Source of the DNA: Phymatolithon calcareum
Taxonomy: Eukaryota; Rhodophyta; Florideophyceae; Hapalidiales
Direction of reading: 5' to 3'
DNA length: 64,000 nucleotides
Assembly: GCA_977006965.1 (NCBI GenBank)
Contig: OZ345365.1
Span: 2,790,001 to 2,854,000, forward strand
Below, piece by piece: positions 53,374-64,000 of the stretch. The translations under genes were made by a program, and so were the position numbers. The notes below the pieces were generated by a model. It had not been told where the DNA came from, did no database searches, and worked only from the letters and a program-made list of their open reading frames with translations. Position 1 is the first letter of the stretch. Each line of letters opens with the position of its first letter.

Positions 53374-54480
53374 GTGAACGGACGAGGTGTAATGCACAGA
53401 TATCCCGGCATCCGTATATTACACCTGGTCAGGAAATCATAGTTCGAGATTTAATGACAAGTGTACTTTCCTTCCCGCCGCCATAATCATGGATCGATTT
53501 ATGGGCTATTATATTTCGGTCTGTGTAGAGGAAGAGGAGCACTCACACGGCAAACCTCGCCCAAGATTCAGACACGATATGGAATTTGCAGTACTTTCGA
53601 TTGCTCCGACTACATTCTGGAAAGCTTGTAATTGGACACAGTGGCCCCATTAGTAGTATGGGGACTGTGTATACAAGATAGAGCTATTTCAAATTAAAAA
53701 TTTTCCTCTTCTGGGACGGACTTGAAAAATAGACAAATATTCCTCGATCTTGTCCGGTTCTTGAACAATCTAGTGACGAGAAACATCTCGCTCTTGGGCA
53801 TACAAGCAATTCTCGTTGTCATTTACGTTAAATTTTTAAGGCAATCCAGCACACTGGTAAGCACTCGGTACACTAAACGTGGCTGCTTAGCGTTGCATGA
53901 AGATGGGGTTTCGCAGACTCGTGACAATGAAGATCTTAAGCTCTGTCCGTAATCACCGTATATAGAATTATACAAGGCATTGGATCAGGTGCGTGATAAG
54001 ATTCCCTGAACATCGAACGCGATCTCTGTTGTTCCGACATTCATGATTTTTAAAAAGCGCTCTATTTTTCACTGTCAGATCTTCACTTCTAGGCCGGATA
54101 GTCAGGAGAGAGCCCAAATTTGCACTCTCCAGTCACATGTATGATAGCGATCCGACTATAAGTACTACGACATTCATCTAAGTAAAGCCCTAGTCAGTGC
54201 TAACAGGTTATCGGCCTATACGCCTGATTACTGACCAAAACGGAAACGCTTGCCACACACGCCTCCGGGTGACCCAAGCGGCACCCACCGAGCCGGCACC
54301 TAACCATGAGGATAAGACCAGCTCTTGAAGTGAAGCTCATTTGTCACCGCCTCATTCTCAACCACAATTCCCATTGCAGACGCACTCTTCCTCTAAATCG
54401 TAAACACCGGCATCCCCGTCAATAAACTCCTCACTGAAGCGCGCATGTCGAAATACAACCACATAATCCTACGGGGGGGG
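53374..54480. other. Intergenic, no recognised gene
   Basis: Right flank of the LINE, AT-rich. It ends in an 11-G homopolymer (54473-54483) immediately beside the next LINE copy. No frame above 80 codons and no motif. Confidence 0.5.
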
Positions 54481-55535
54481 GGGCGTGAAATTGCAGGTTT
54501 TTATTTTAGAAGCCCTGAACGCCGTATTCACCAACAACAGAGAAGCTTACAGTTGATACTGCCATCTCATTTCCCGATCAGATCACATTGCACTATCATT
54601 TCTTCTATCAAATGGATTTCCAAGGCCAGAAGTTTGTTACTCGACATTTTCGTCCCTTCTTCCCAAGATTCTTCTGATATTTGTCTTCTTATATTTTGTT
54701 GTAGAGTTTACAGATTCTCTTCCGCGACCTCGTTGAAATGTTCAATGTAGGACTCTGCTCTTCGTGGTGGGAAGCGGCCAAAAAACTACTTGACTGCTAG
54801 GTGACGGTGTTTCCTGGATCGAATTTGGAGTACAGGGCTTACTTTCTCCATAGTATCGACGGCACTTTTTCTCTCTTTTTCTACTTCCTTTTCCATTCCT
54901 GGGGTCGGCGGTGGCTCTCGTGCTTGTGACTCAGCAATCCGCGTACGGCTCGCTCGGTTCTGCTTCTTAGGAGCTCGTGCTCCTGCAGATAGCAGATATC
55001 TCTCTCTGTTTGCTGTATGTCCCCTTCTTTTCCTGCTTAGTTTGCTTCCTTCTCGATTTCGTCCTTCCCTCGTAGAAGCCTCTGTGCGAAGTGTTCTCCG
55101 AGTTGCGCTCTTCTTATCTTAGGTAGAGTAATTCTGCAGAGCGCTCGCATTCGAGCGTGCAATCGTTTCTCGTAGTTACCGAAGTCAACAGATTAGAACA
55201 GACCCTCCGCTTGGTTAATCTGCGCTTTGAATGAGTTGGTCCATGGCGTGAGGTGTATGACGTACTCCCATCTGCATTGCACAAGAGCCTGGTACATTGC
55301 AATGTGCTTGGTAGTAGCTAGTCCTTGCGCTTGGACTCCTAGGTCTTTCAGTGTCATGATGATTCCCTTCCTACGAAGGACCTCACCTGAAACAAAGACG
55401 ACGAGCTTACGCTGGATGCGACAGCCATCAAGAAGTACCAGCGATCCCTTAATTCGATAAGATTCAAAGCCGACACAGTTGCCTGCAAGTCCGAATACAT
55501 CTCTTGACAGCATTATCGCACCGACCACCACGGCA
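54481..55535 (-). mobile_element. 5'-truncated LINE copy, minus strand
   Basis: The minus strand from about 55420 encodes LKDLGVQAQGLATTKHIAMY and ALVQCRWEYVIHLTPWT, matching LRSLGVTARGLSPLKAIKMY and ALIQPRWEYAIHLTPRT of the intact element. Further along, RHLAVK, a stop, FFGRFPPRRAES and an acidic helix correspond to its C-terminus. It ends at 54481-54540 with GTTCAGGGCTTCTAAAATAA. Stops and frameshifts are frequent. The 3' tail type equals that of the 65-bp insert at 8232. Confidence 0.85.
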
Positions 55536-55599
55536 GACGCTCAAGTATCTCCTCCGTTATCCGGCAGGACGTTAAAGAATGAGTCTCAAGTATCGACGC

Positions 55600-56045
55600 A
55601 CCGCAAGCCCCAACCTCGAAGTCTAATGGGCCAGAGACTGGGCTTCCTGTACCCAAACGCGCCGCTCAAGCACCGGCATAGGAGTCGCTATGCTGGTGAC
55701 TTTTTCTACTGGCGCACCACTTTGCAGAACATGGTAACAATTTCTTCCACCGAAGCGGAGTATTGCGCAGCTTTTGAAGCGGCGAGAGTCATCATCTCGC
55801 TTCAGCAACTCTTCAGCGAATAGGAGATCCCTATAAAGATGCCGACACCGCTTTTTCTTGACGACAAGATCGCTATAGCTATTTCTACGGCCAACGGTGT
55901 AACAATAAGGTCCAAACACATCGACATTACGTGACACTACCTCACCGAGCAGGTTTGAAACGGCACCCTCGGCCTATACACGTGCCACGCCCTGGGAAAC
56001 TTGCTGATATTCTAACAAAACCGTTTTGCAAGATAAAATGCAAGT
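55600..56045 (+). pseudogene. Ty1/copia RNase H remnant
   Basis: FFYWRTTLQNMVTISSTEAE followed by YCAAFEAARVIISL is the classic copia RNase H block (TISSTEAEY). After a frame change, further pieces read PTPLFLDDKIAIA, IRSKHID and HVPRPGKLADILTKPFC-like, which are the rest of the domain in order up to about 56040. No integrase or LTR is seen beside it. Inactive. Confidence 0.85.
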
Positions 56046-57330
56046 AGAACATTCTGCTCACACGCAAAGACGAGAACGGTGTTTGCGGCGGTCTGTCAGA
56101 TCCTCACTGGTTTACTACAAGCGCTTCTCATACTGCCGCTCAAGATCAAACAGACCGTCACCACTGTGCGTGATAGTCAGTAGAAAGACCAAATCTCCAC
56201 TCTCTAGCCACATATATATATATGATAGCTAACCCACCCTATCTAATATATATACCTTGCATTACTGCAGAGTACTGAAGTGACCGATCACTCAGCAACT
56301 CCAAGTGTCCTACGTTTTCATATACACAATCACGTCGCAAAAATGACTTTACGACCTTCCTTTCACTTTAAACCGCCCATGCAGCCCCATAAAATCGGTT
56401 CACTATTAAAGAGAGCTGGTTATTCAGATCTTTTTGTTCCTCGCTTCTTCTCCTCTTTTAATCACGTTCCTAACAAACTAATCACAAACCCAAAACTTTG
56501 ACTTTTCGCCCAACTATACATTAAAAAACTTTTTCAAACAAACAGTTTTCTGCGTTTCAATATTATGAAACCATTCTACCGCCACATTCGCGTCTACAGT
56601 CCACTCAAATTTTCGGCACCCTTTTTCAATCATTTATACCTCTCCGTTAAACAAAACTGCTCATATATTCAACCATCTGTCCGCCTGTCCGCTGCAAAAG
56701 TTATTCAAACGTACAAGTATTCCCAAACGAGGCTCGTTGATAATCAGCAATCAAGACCTATCTATGTGTGAAAAATGCTTTCTATCACTCTTAGATCATG
56801 TTCGTCATATGATTCAGCTCACAAAATTGATACTCGTGTCATTTCTGCCCGTTCCATTTCCGGACACGTGCCCAGTGGGTGCACGTGGCCATCACTGGTC
56901 GTCAAACCGTTTTCAGTATCTTATCATATATATGATTTCTAAACTGCTCATACTGAACCACTTTTCCCAATTACACTCAATGGACATGTCGCGGATATTG
57001 CACTTTCAAGACGTCTTCGTGTCAACAAACTGTTGCGATCACTTATACTCTACTCCATTCCCATGCGCAAGGTCGTGCCAGCGTCACACGTGTCCTTCAT
57101 TCCAGTTTGTTTTTAAACATCATCCATTGGCACTGTTGGCAATAGCGCTCCGCTCGACATATTTTCCAATACTAAAATAACGGAAAAGTGCCATCGTAAA
57201 CTTATTTCCCTGAAACATAAATCAAGCCATATCTAGGAATTGAGTAACGCCTATATCAGAGGATCAGAGTGCATTATATACGACTATTGCAACTTCTGAC
57301 AAACCAACGAGTCACATACTACCTCCTTCC
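56046..57330. other. Intergenic, no recognised gene
   Basis: AT-rich, with a short (TA)n microsatellite at about 56212-56224. The plus-strand frames of 70-147 codons (for example 56737-57180) show no motif or start context that would support a gene. Confidence 0.45.
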
Positions 57331-57339
57331 AGCCTTTCA

Positions 57340-57585
57340 GTCGCCTATACCACTTCAAAAATACCCGTCTTCGCCTATACCTATTTACAAATACCCAACC
57401 ATGCCTATACTAATTTACAAATACCGATCTTCGCTTACACCCTCTTACGAATACCCATTTCGGCCTATCTCTATTTTCTTATCCCCAATCAAGCCTATAC
57501 CCCTATACCCATAACTCCCTATACCGCCTATACCCACTTTTTACCTATACCCCCTATACCTAAAATTACTTCTACCGCCTATAGG
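57340..57585 (+). repeat. CCTATACC-type minisatellite, unit about 33-36 bp
   Basis: Phrases such as GCCTATACCTATTTACAAATACCCA recur about six times with drift, then shorten into runs of CCTATACC. The plus strand is open across it and would encode Pro/Ile/Tyr-rich repeats (SPIPIYKYP), a consequence of the repeat period being near a multiple of three. Confidence 0.85.
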
Positions 57586-58984
57586 AGGAACTGTATTCCT
57601 TCAAATCTTGGAAGACCTCGTCTTTAGTCAAACAAAAATAATTCAAAGTCTAACAGATGCGCTCAGCAACCCGGTGCGTTAACAAAAAATTCCCTGTTAT
57701 ATTTCCGCCGGCTCGACTGGCGCTGACCTATTAGAATGCTGGATTTGGCTGGACTGGCGCTAGCCTTTTTGGCTCCTCCTCCCACAAAACATGGGAGAAT
57801 CTTATTTTGTTCTAAGGACACGCATTGAAGAGATTCGAGCCGTGCCCTGCGCATCAGGGTGGGCAATTCAGAATATGGTCCGCCAAGATCTGCTCTTTTT
57901 TGCTTCTTGTACACTTAGCGTATGCCTGTGAAGAGCAACAACGGGGAGAATGGACACGAAAGTTTGCCGAGCGTCTCAGGATGGCGCACGACCATGCAAT
58001 CAGAGGAGCGTGCCAAAGACGCCAAACACGAAACCACTAGGGCGAGCAGATTTGGTGTCGCCTGCTGCACACTAGAATTTCCAGGAAGTGCCGAGGTTTG
58101 GAATGCGTATTTAAGACTCACTTTCCATCCTTTCCGCTATGTCTATTTCTCGAGCTTACACAATATGCTGAGCAACGAAGGAAGAGAATGCAAGTGTTGT
58201 GCTTACTCGAAGACCCAGAGATAAGGGGAGCCCACCAGGTGGCTGGATTTGCATTGGGTGTACATAGATCACGCAGACTTATACAAAGGAAAGGATGAGC
58301 ATCTGGAAGACATACGGGACATTGTGCACGTCACAGAGCAAGGGACCTGAAGAAACATCAATACGAGCAGAGCAAGGTGCGTTGTCGAAGAAAGGGTTTT
58401 GGGAAGAAGCAGCTGAATCTTTGAGAGCAGTTGAAGAATGTCGCGTAGTTAAAATACCTGCGTACAAGAAAAAAATACCAGGAGTGCGGCACCGAATTGG
58501 GAGGTAGAGATTCGTAAGATAATTCCCAACAGTCTTCCTAAATGGAGAAAATCAATCCTAGGGCCATAATTTGGTCAATTCAGTCTGTGAGATTATAGTT
58601 CTCCAAACCAAACTAACTTCTTCAACAATGGACCAGCTCTCAGGACACCAGCAACTCGACTAAATGAGATCTTAGGTAGCTAGGGCGGAGTGAATCTGGA
58701 ATGTACAGAAAAGCTGTCGTTTTACTCAAACTCTATTCCTTATTCCCTATTCCCTATTCCTGGGAGATTTTAAAACAGATCAACATGTATATCCTATATG
58801 TTATTGGGTGAGTACAATCCAACTGCTATGGATTGCAGTTCGAGCTGCAATACGCAATATTGCAATTCTACGACTCTCCGCAATCTCGAATTGCAATTCC
58901 ATAGTGAGATACCAATGCAGCTTTGAGACTGCCTGCCATTTGACAGACTTTTGGGAAACGACCTTCGGATAATTGGCACGTGTA
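57586..58984. other. Intergenic, no recognised gene
   Basis: Short frames only. Two related phrases, CTCGACTGGCGCTGACC and TGGACTGGCGCTAGCC, lie at about 57713 and 57753. A short run of TTCCCTATTCCCTATTCC is at about 58738. Around 58800-58900 the phrase ATTGCAATTC recurs, as it also does near 40600 and 41380. Confidence 0.4.
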
Positions 58985-59358
58985 AACCGTAACTTTGGCG
59001 AGATTGCTTTCACGGCGTCCAGCGTCTAGCTACCCAGGGACGGCGAGCATTGTCGCCGTTCTCCTTACTAGAGTTCCCGAACACCGTCCGGTCACTCATA
59101 GGAACGTCCTCCCGGACAAGCACCGCTTGCCGGAGAACCAGATTGCCGTAGTTTTAGCTGTGCGATAGCCTAACTACTACTACAAAAGACTATGAAGGGT
59201 GGGTGGGCTGTCACCAGAACCTGTCGGGCAGACAACACGAAAGGGCTCCAGTCAAGCTTCCGTAGCGAACCTGATGTCGCACGAGTCTTGCTGGGAAACG
59301 GAATGCCGGCGGTACCAAAATGCTCTTTACACGGTTCGAAGTCTTACGCGCGGTCATG
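58985..59358 (-). repeat. Dispersed repeat, inverted copy of 9437-9815
   Basis: The minus strand repeats the blocks of the 9.4-9.8 kb copy in the same order, including CTCCGGCAAGCGGTGCTTGT and GGGAACTCTAGTAAGGAGAA. Both copies are non-coding as far as I can see. Confidence 0.85.
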
Positions 59359-59749
59359 TTCGGTTCGGCATCCACATTGTTCAATTCAAATAAGACATTT
59401 CGCCTGCATTTGGAAAGACAAGTTGATTCATTTCTGAGCTTTTTGCGGCGCTGTACAGTACGTTGGGGAAGACTGTGGACACAGTTCTTCGCGCTCTGAA
59501 AGCTCAATTGCACCGACCGAACATAATTCCTGTAGTACAATCTCTCAAAGTAATATCTGAATGTCCTTTGCTGGTCAAGGCTCGTCCGCAGGGTAAAGCT
59601 ACAATGCGTACCCAGAACACAGGCTTCTCTCCTTGGCGATATCCCAAATTAAGCTATCGAATCGTCCATAACAGACGCTTCTGACCACAGCAAATGGAGT
59701 CGCATGAATCCCTCTAGACGTGCTAGCCTCTTAGGGGAACACGAAGCGT

Positions 59750-60530
59750 ATCTGGGCGAACATCTACGCTCTGGTGGGGCTTATTCTCAAATCTATTCAA
59801 CTTGATATACCGGCTCAGTTCGAAACCGTGACTTTCCTTGCCTATATTTTGAAACAATTTCCTGATTTGATGACCTTGAAAGACGCATGGATCCCTCAGA
59901 GTGTTGTACAACCGTTGAAAGCGTGCCCTGGAGATGATTTCGCCATGCGTTAAAGAGTTTCTTATGGCAACTAGTGATATGCTGGGCAGCCCCTATGGAA
60001 AATCACTCATTTCTCTCATTGAATCGTTTCTTGGGGAGCGCGTTTTCGCTGGTTCTGGTAACCTTTCTTCCGAATCTCTCCCTCCAATTGGATATGCGTT
60101 TTTAGTGGACCGTATTCATGGCACTCTGATTGAACTTAAGCTGTTTCAATTCAGCAACTGCAGCGCCATGTTCTCCACGAATTTACATGGCTAAATTTCA
60201 CATTTGCGCTCCAGAGGAATGCTTTTCGCCTTCTGCGACAACCATCGTGGTAGTGCAATGTACGACACACAGTTCGTACGCGTATTATTGTGCCGTGATT
60301 GTGGACACACTTGAGGATCCCAGACGACAACAGCGGCTTCGCAGTGTACCTGTTGTTTTGTCGATCTTATTGCAAGATTGGAATTGCGAACACCGCATGG
60401 GTGAAACTACCCTTCAGAGAATTGTACCTATCGAACTAGTACACGAGAATCGCGTAATGGAGGAAATTCGCATTCGGTATTGCGAAAATAACCTGGATGC
60501 CAAAGAGGTAGTGTGCCATCTGCTGTAGTT
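59750..60530 (+). pseudogene. Unrecognised coding-like stretch upstream of the Tra1-like relic
   Basis: Frames follow each other: about 59752-59945 reads IYALVGLILKSIQLDIPAQF then TFLAYILKQFPDLMTLKDAW; 59940-60190 reads FLMATSDMLGSPYGKSLISL and onward; 60190-60525 reads RLRSVPVVLSILLQDWNCEH near its middle. The helical, hydrophobic-patterned composition would fit HEAT-type repeats and the strand and order agree with the relic downstream, but I cannot match the family directly. Confidence 0.35.
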
Positions 60531-60589
60531 ACCTTCTCCTTCTTCAGAATGTGATGTCTTCTTCGTGAGAAACTTCTTGGTGCGAACAG

Positions 60590-61340
60590 TGTCTTCGTCC
60601 TACTCCACAGCAAACTAAAATGCCGTACTGGATGAGATTCCTACCTTCCTTGCTGATTTAAACCCTGCCTTACAACAAATTGATTTTCCCATGATTAGCA
60701 TTCGGAGGGATAGTGACCTACATGGGCTCACCGGCTGACTGGGGGGACGAAGTTCTGGATGAATCCACGGATCATTGAATTGTGAAATACCTCTTGTATC
60801 GACTGGATAATGGGCTGCGTGAGCACGATGAGCACCTAATTGCAGAGGTATTGCAACTTTTCACCGTGTTGATGCAATACCTGCCGTCCCAAGTCGGCAG
60901 ATTCCGAACAGAACTTATCAGGTTTGGATGGGCACACCAGAAGAGAGAAGATTCTACCCATAAGCAGTGGCCTTTGTCAATATTTCTGCATTTTTCGAAG
61001 AGTATAGATTGCAAGCATATTGTTCGATAGGATATTTTGACGTCATCACTTCCTCAGCGATTAGAACAAAATCTGGCTCACACGAAGTGCCCCATATGGA
61101 TTCGGTATACGAGGCAAGAACTGCTTGAAGGAGGCCACAGTATTGTGCAAGTTATGCCTATTTGCTAACTTATCATTCGCCATGCCTGACGTCTTGTAAC
61201 CAGGTCTCAGTTTGTTACTATCAGGGTTCATACTTTGCCACAAATCGGGTTGATGGGCAATTGTTCACTTTCTGCAGAAAATTGTAGGGTACGTTTAGAT
61301 TTAATGGATCTAATAATCTCTTGGAGAAAGGATAGGCCGT
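60590..61340 (+). pseudogene. Relic of a Tra1/TRRAP-like HEAT-repeat protein gene
   Basis: Pieces in alternating frames follow the order expected of this giant adaptor subunit of SAGA and NuA4 histone acetyltransferases. They are AVLDEIPTFLADLNPALQQI (about 60620), HLIAEVLQLFTVLMQYL then ELIRFGWAHQKREDSTHKQW (60782-61030), CPIWIRYTRQELLEGGHSI (about 61091) and LPQIGLMGNCSLSAENCRVR followed by LMDLIISWRKDR (to about 61335). The block FGW-x2-KREDS-x2-KQW and the later PIWIRYT and ISW motifs are characteristic. Stops and frameshifts lie between the pieces and no start is visible, so it is a pseudogene or a captured gene fragment. A coding-like stretch at about 59750-60530 may be a further upstream part. 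Confidence 0.7.
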
Positions 61341-61359
61341 GTAAGGCCGGAAATCTCGC

Positions 61360-61550
61360 TACCTTCTTTCACCTTCTTCTTTTGTCGTCAGCCCCGCATC
61401 CTTGCGCATTGCGGAACACTACTCATGGCGGAGGCCATGTACAACCAAACTACCAGAATTTCATATTCTCCTCCGATGGGGAAGGCCGGAGCACAGCACT
61501 TGCCATTACAAAAAGCCCTGCGATGAAGCGGGGAAAAACAAAGCGGAACT
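61360..61550 (+). repeat. Dispersed repeat, copy of 46500-46690
   Basis: The order of blocks is the same as at 46.5 kb (CCAAACTACCAGAA, GGGGAAGGCCGGAGCACAGC, GCGGGGAAAAA). It lies immediately after the last recognisable piece of the Tra1-like relic. Confidence 0.75.
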
Positions 61551-64000
61551 TTGCTACCACCCATGAGTCACATCGCATTCTCGAAGCGGTTCGGACAGCA
61601 GCCTGCACCCAAGACGCACGTGTGAGCTGTGCATAATATGGACGGTAATTATGTTTGCGACCAGTGCCGGATGCGTTTTCATGAGGGAACCGCGTCGTGT
61701 CAAGCATATCTTTGAATGTAGAACAAGATATCCATTTGGCATAGTATTGTTGCACAATGTCCCGCAACGCGTGTTAGACAATACGCCGCGGCACAAGTAC
61801 GGCATCGCGCTTCGACCGAGGACGAATTCCATTCGATACATTAATGATGTTAGCATTTCCACGTCGCGTTACCGTCAGCATCTCCCGTAGCCACATTCAG
61901 ATCTGTGCATACCGCTTTCGCTACGATATCACAACTTCTGTCCGAGCATTTAACGAGTCCATTGCAGGCAACGCCGGACTGGGAAGGTGAAGACATTTTC
62001 CAGCCGCAATCGGGAGGCGCCCCAAGCGGACGACGGCATTATATGCAAACTGTGGTCGTCGAAGGGCCAAAATACGACCTGTTATTAATCGGTGCATTCA
62101 ACCGCGAGAGACAACTGAAGTTGAAATCGTAGCACAGCTTTGTGAAGCCAATGTCAATCTGCGAAAGAAGGGGAGTTGGCAGCTAGTTCTAAATGCACCG
62201 GAAAGGCAAGTGATAGTTCACTTGGACAAAACGAACACAATAGAGAGTCTGAGCAATTTTTGTTTTCACATCCGCGGCATTGCACCATTAAAAACGGATA
62301 ATTCGCGCAGCGCCTGTTGCAGCCGGAGAATGCGCACGGGCCCCACTTTATATTTCCCTACAGCACTACGGAGGAACTCATGGCCACAGAAGCGCAGGCA
62401 GTTTTCTCGTTTCTGAATTCCCAAGTAAAAAGGTCCCACCTTGTCCGATCTTAGCGGTATTCCTTACGAATATTACTGGTCTGCCCAATGTATGCATACC
62501 GACCGCCGTAAGAGGTGAAAGAATTCAAGACACGTCATCCTGTCGGAATGCCAGGCTAATTGTACTGAACCCGTCCAATTTTCAATCAACGAGTAATCAA
62601 TTCCAACAGTTCGCTTCCGAGTTGAGAACTTTTTTTTAAGCTGACTGTTTTTAATGTGACGCCCACTATACTCAAACCGTCCGATATGAACAACATGCAG
62701 TGAAATACAAAGAACCACATCATAGGCTACTAGAACTATGATTGTCGCTCGGCCCCCCCCAAGCCGAAGAAGTTTTATGAGGCCAAGTATTTTGGGCTTG
62801 AACGTCTCACTGGAAAAAAGGGTCACGAAGTCGGAAGAGGTAGTTGAAGTCCTAAGATGACGGCAAAAATGCACATATTTGGATAATGGTGCAGAGAAAG
62901 TGGGACTGTGGACGACAACGCTCGAATGAAGATGAGATAACGTATTGCGCTGGACACCATATATGTTCAAGGCTTCAAGATAATTGAGTTGGGCAAACCA
63001 GCACGACAAAGACACAGGGCTGAGAGCCTTTAACGTCAACCCCAGGCAAGGGAAATCATCCTGCTGGTATTTTGTGCAAGAATATGTTCAGAATATGGTT
63101 CAACCGGTACTGAAACACTTGCGAAGAAAACTCGGAGCGTGCTAGAACTTATACCCTAATAACGATAGCCGGTGCTAATCGGGTGCCAAGATCTCAGGGT
63201 GCAGGTCAGATGCGTTCGTAATTTTTGAAAATCTACGAATTCTGATTCAGTGTAGAACAGATTTTGTCAGTGTGATGCCGGAAGGGCTAGACCTATTTGA
63301 CCGAAACATTGGTATGCCAGTAAACCGAATGCGTATAGCCAAATATTTCGCTATGCAGATGCTCACGTGTAGCTCGACTGGGAGCTGCATCTGCCAACGA
63401 CAGCGTTTCCCTTTTTCAAATTGTCATCCGTGTCGTCGCATACGTAAAATTTCAAACACACTGGTCCACGACTGGATCGTGCACGATCCTCCGGGCATGC
63501 CGTCGGCAATCTCCCGGGAATTCAGCGTGGCCGAACACGCCATCGCACTCACGGTGTCCTCAATTGCGCTCATCAGAGACGATATCGGCATTCTACACAT
63601 TCTACTCTAGGTGAGGAATTAATTGAAGAAAAACGTTGGCTTTTGTGGATGGAACAGACCGAAATACAAACATCGGTCTTCCAATTCGCCAACGAGCCTC
63701 CACAACATGGAAACTATCAGTCAAACACAAAATGCGGATAATTGTGCCAATGGCAGTTCTTTTGAAAGATAATAAGACCAAATTCTCTATGCGCAAAGCA
63801 CACCTCAGTTCTTTTGATTCTTTGTTACAAAGTGGTATGACACCTGCCTCGGGTTTTTACTCCTCTAAATAATCTTTGGACTGTAAATTCCTGCGAGCGC
63901 ACTTAATTTTGGACTTCTTAAAACTTTTTAAATCCAGAATCATGTGGATTGGACAGTTTTCAGATATTGTGCCAGAAACATCTCCATATTTCACAGACTC
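61551..64000. other. No supportable gene to the window end
   Basis: Frames of 60-190 codons occur on both strands without ATG starts or known motifs. An 8-C run lies at 62753-62760. Coding-like but unrecognised plus-strand stretches are at about 61905-62130 and 63272-63870; they may belong to further relics. Confidence 0.4.

Noticed and set aside
57269-57514. Pro/Tyr-rich 81-codon repeat protein
   Set aside because: The translation follows directly from a CCTATACC minisatellite and there is no supporting start or promoter.
62473-63039. 188-codon open frame on the minus strand
   Set aside because: It begins with TTG, has no early ATG, shows no motif and overlaps other open frames; chance is likely.
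63470-63608. Stretch reading SVAEHAIALTV, reminiscent of D-2-hydroxyacid dehydrogenases
   Set aside because: Only one short motif fits; neither the glycine-rich cofactor loop nor the catalytic His region is visible on either side.
1-64000. tRNA, rRNA or CRISPR features
   Set aside because: I looked for T-loop-like and conserved rRNA phrases and for regularly spaced short repeats and found none; a covariance-model scan would be needed to exclude a tRNA.

Overview
The window looks like nuclear DNA of a red alga, closest in character to Chondrus crispus. This rests on three things: two long intronless vanadium-haloperoxidase genes, a type expanded in florideophytes; short single-exon genes separated by kilobases of decayed transposons; and a dense, mixed load of LINE, Mutator, piggyBac, pogo-like, Ty3/gypsy and Ty1/copia relics. 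I saw no operon, CRISPR array, rRNA or tRNA. The species assignment is inference; the eukaryotic, TE-rich character is read directly from the sequence.

Layout. 0-4 kb: an ankyrin-repeat reading frame that contains a piece of LINE reverse transcriptase, followed in frame by a stop and a degenerate RING-H2 domain; then a GC-rich tract without a recognised gene, a 134-bp tandem repeat and a 126-bp palindrome. 4.3-18.2 kb: a direct segmental duplication carrying two minus-strand vanadium haloperoxidase genes (4504-6129 and 11906-13540) with their long upstream flanks. The coding regions are far more alike than the flanks. The second copy has been expanded by an inverted-repeat element, a Mutator-like element with a perfect 9-bp target duplication, and a truncated LINE. 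18.25-18.93 kb: a DUF4336 gene. 24.1-24.85 kb: a secreted GH18-like protein gene with a TATA box. 26.6-32.9 kb: a decayed piggyBac element, a decayed gypsy element and a pogo-like transposase relic.

43.4-47.4 kb: a head-to-head inverted duplication. One arm keeps an intact gene for a small secreted, cysteine-containing helical protein. The other arm holds its pseudogene, which has lost its ATG and is split by two insertions. 49.97-53.36 kb: a nearly full LINE with endonuclease and reverse transcriptase, flanked by a 13-bp target duplication. 54.5-56 kb: another LINE copy and a copia RNase H relic. 57.3-57.6 kb: a minisatellite. About 60.6-61.3 kb: a frameshifted relic resembling the HEAT-repeat region of Tra1/TRRAP.

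The genes do not form a pathway. The strongest theme is LINE activity: at least nine insertions, from a 65-bp tail to a 3.4-kb copy, can be delimited by their own target-site duplications, and several are nested in or interrupt other features. They share a 3' end that reads roughly GAGGGC-TT-AATAAA. The functional genes I would stand behind are the two haloperoxidases, the DUF4336 protein, the GH18-like secreted protein and the small secreted protein. The ankyrin frame is less certain.
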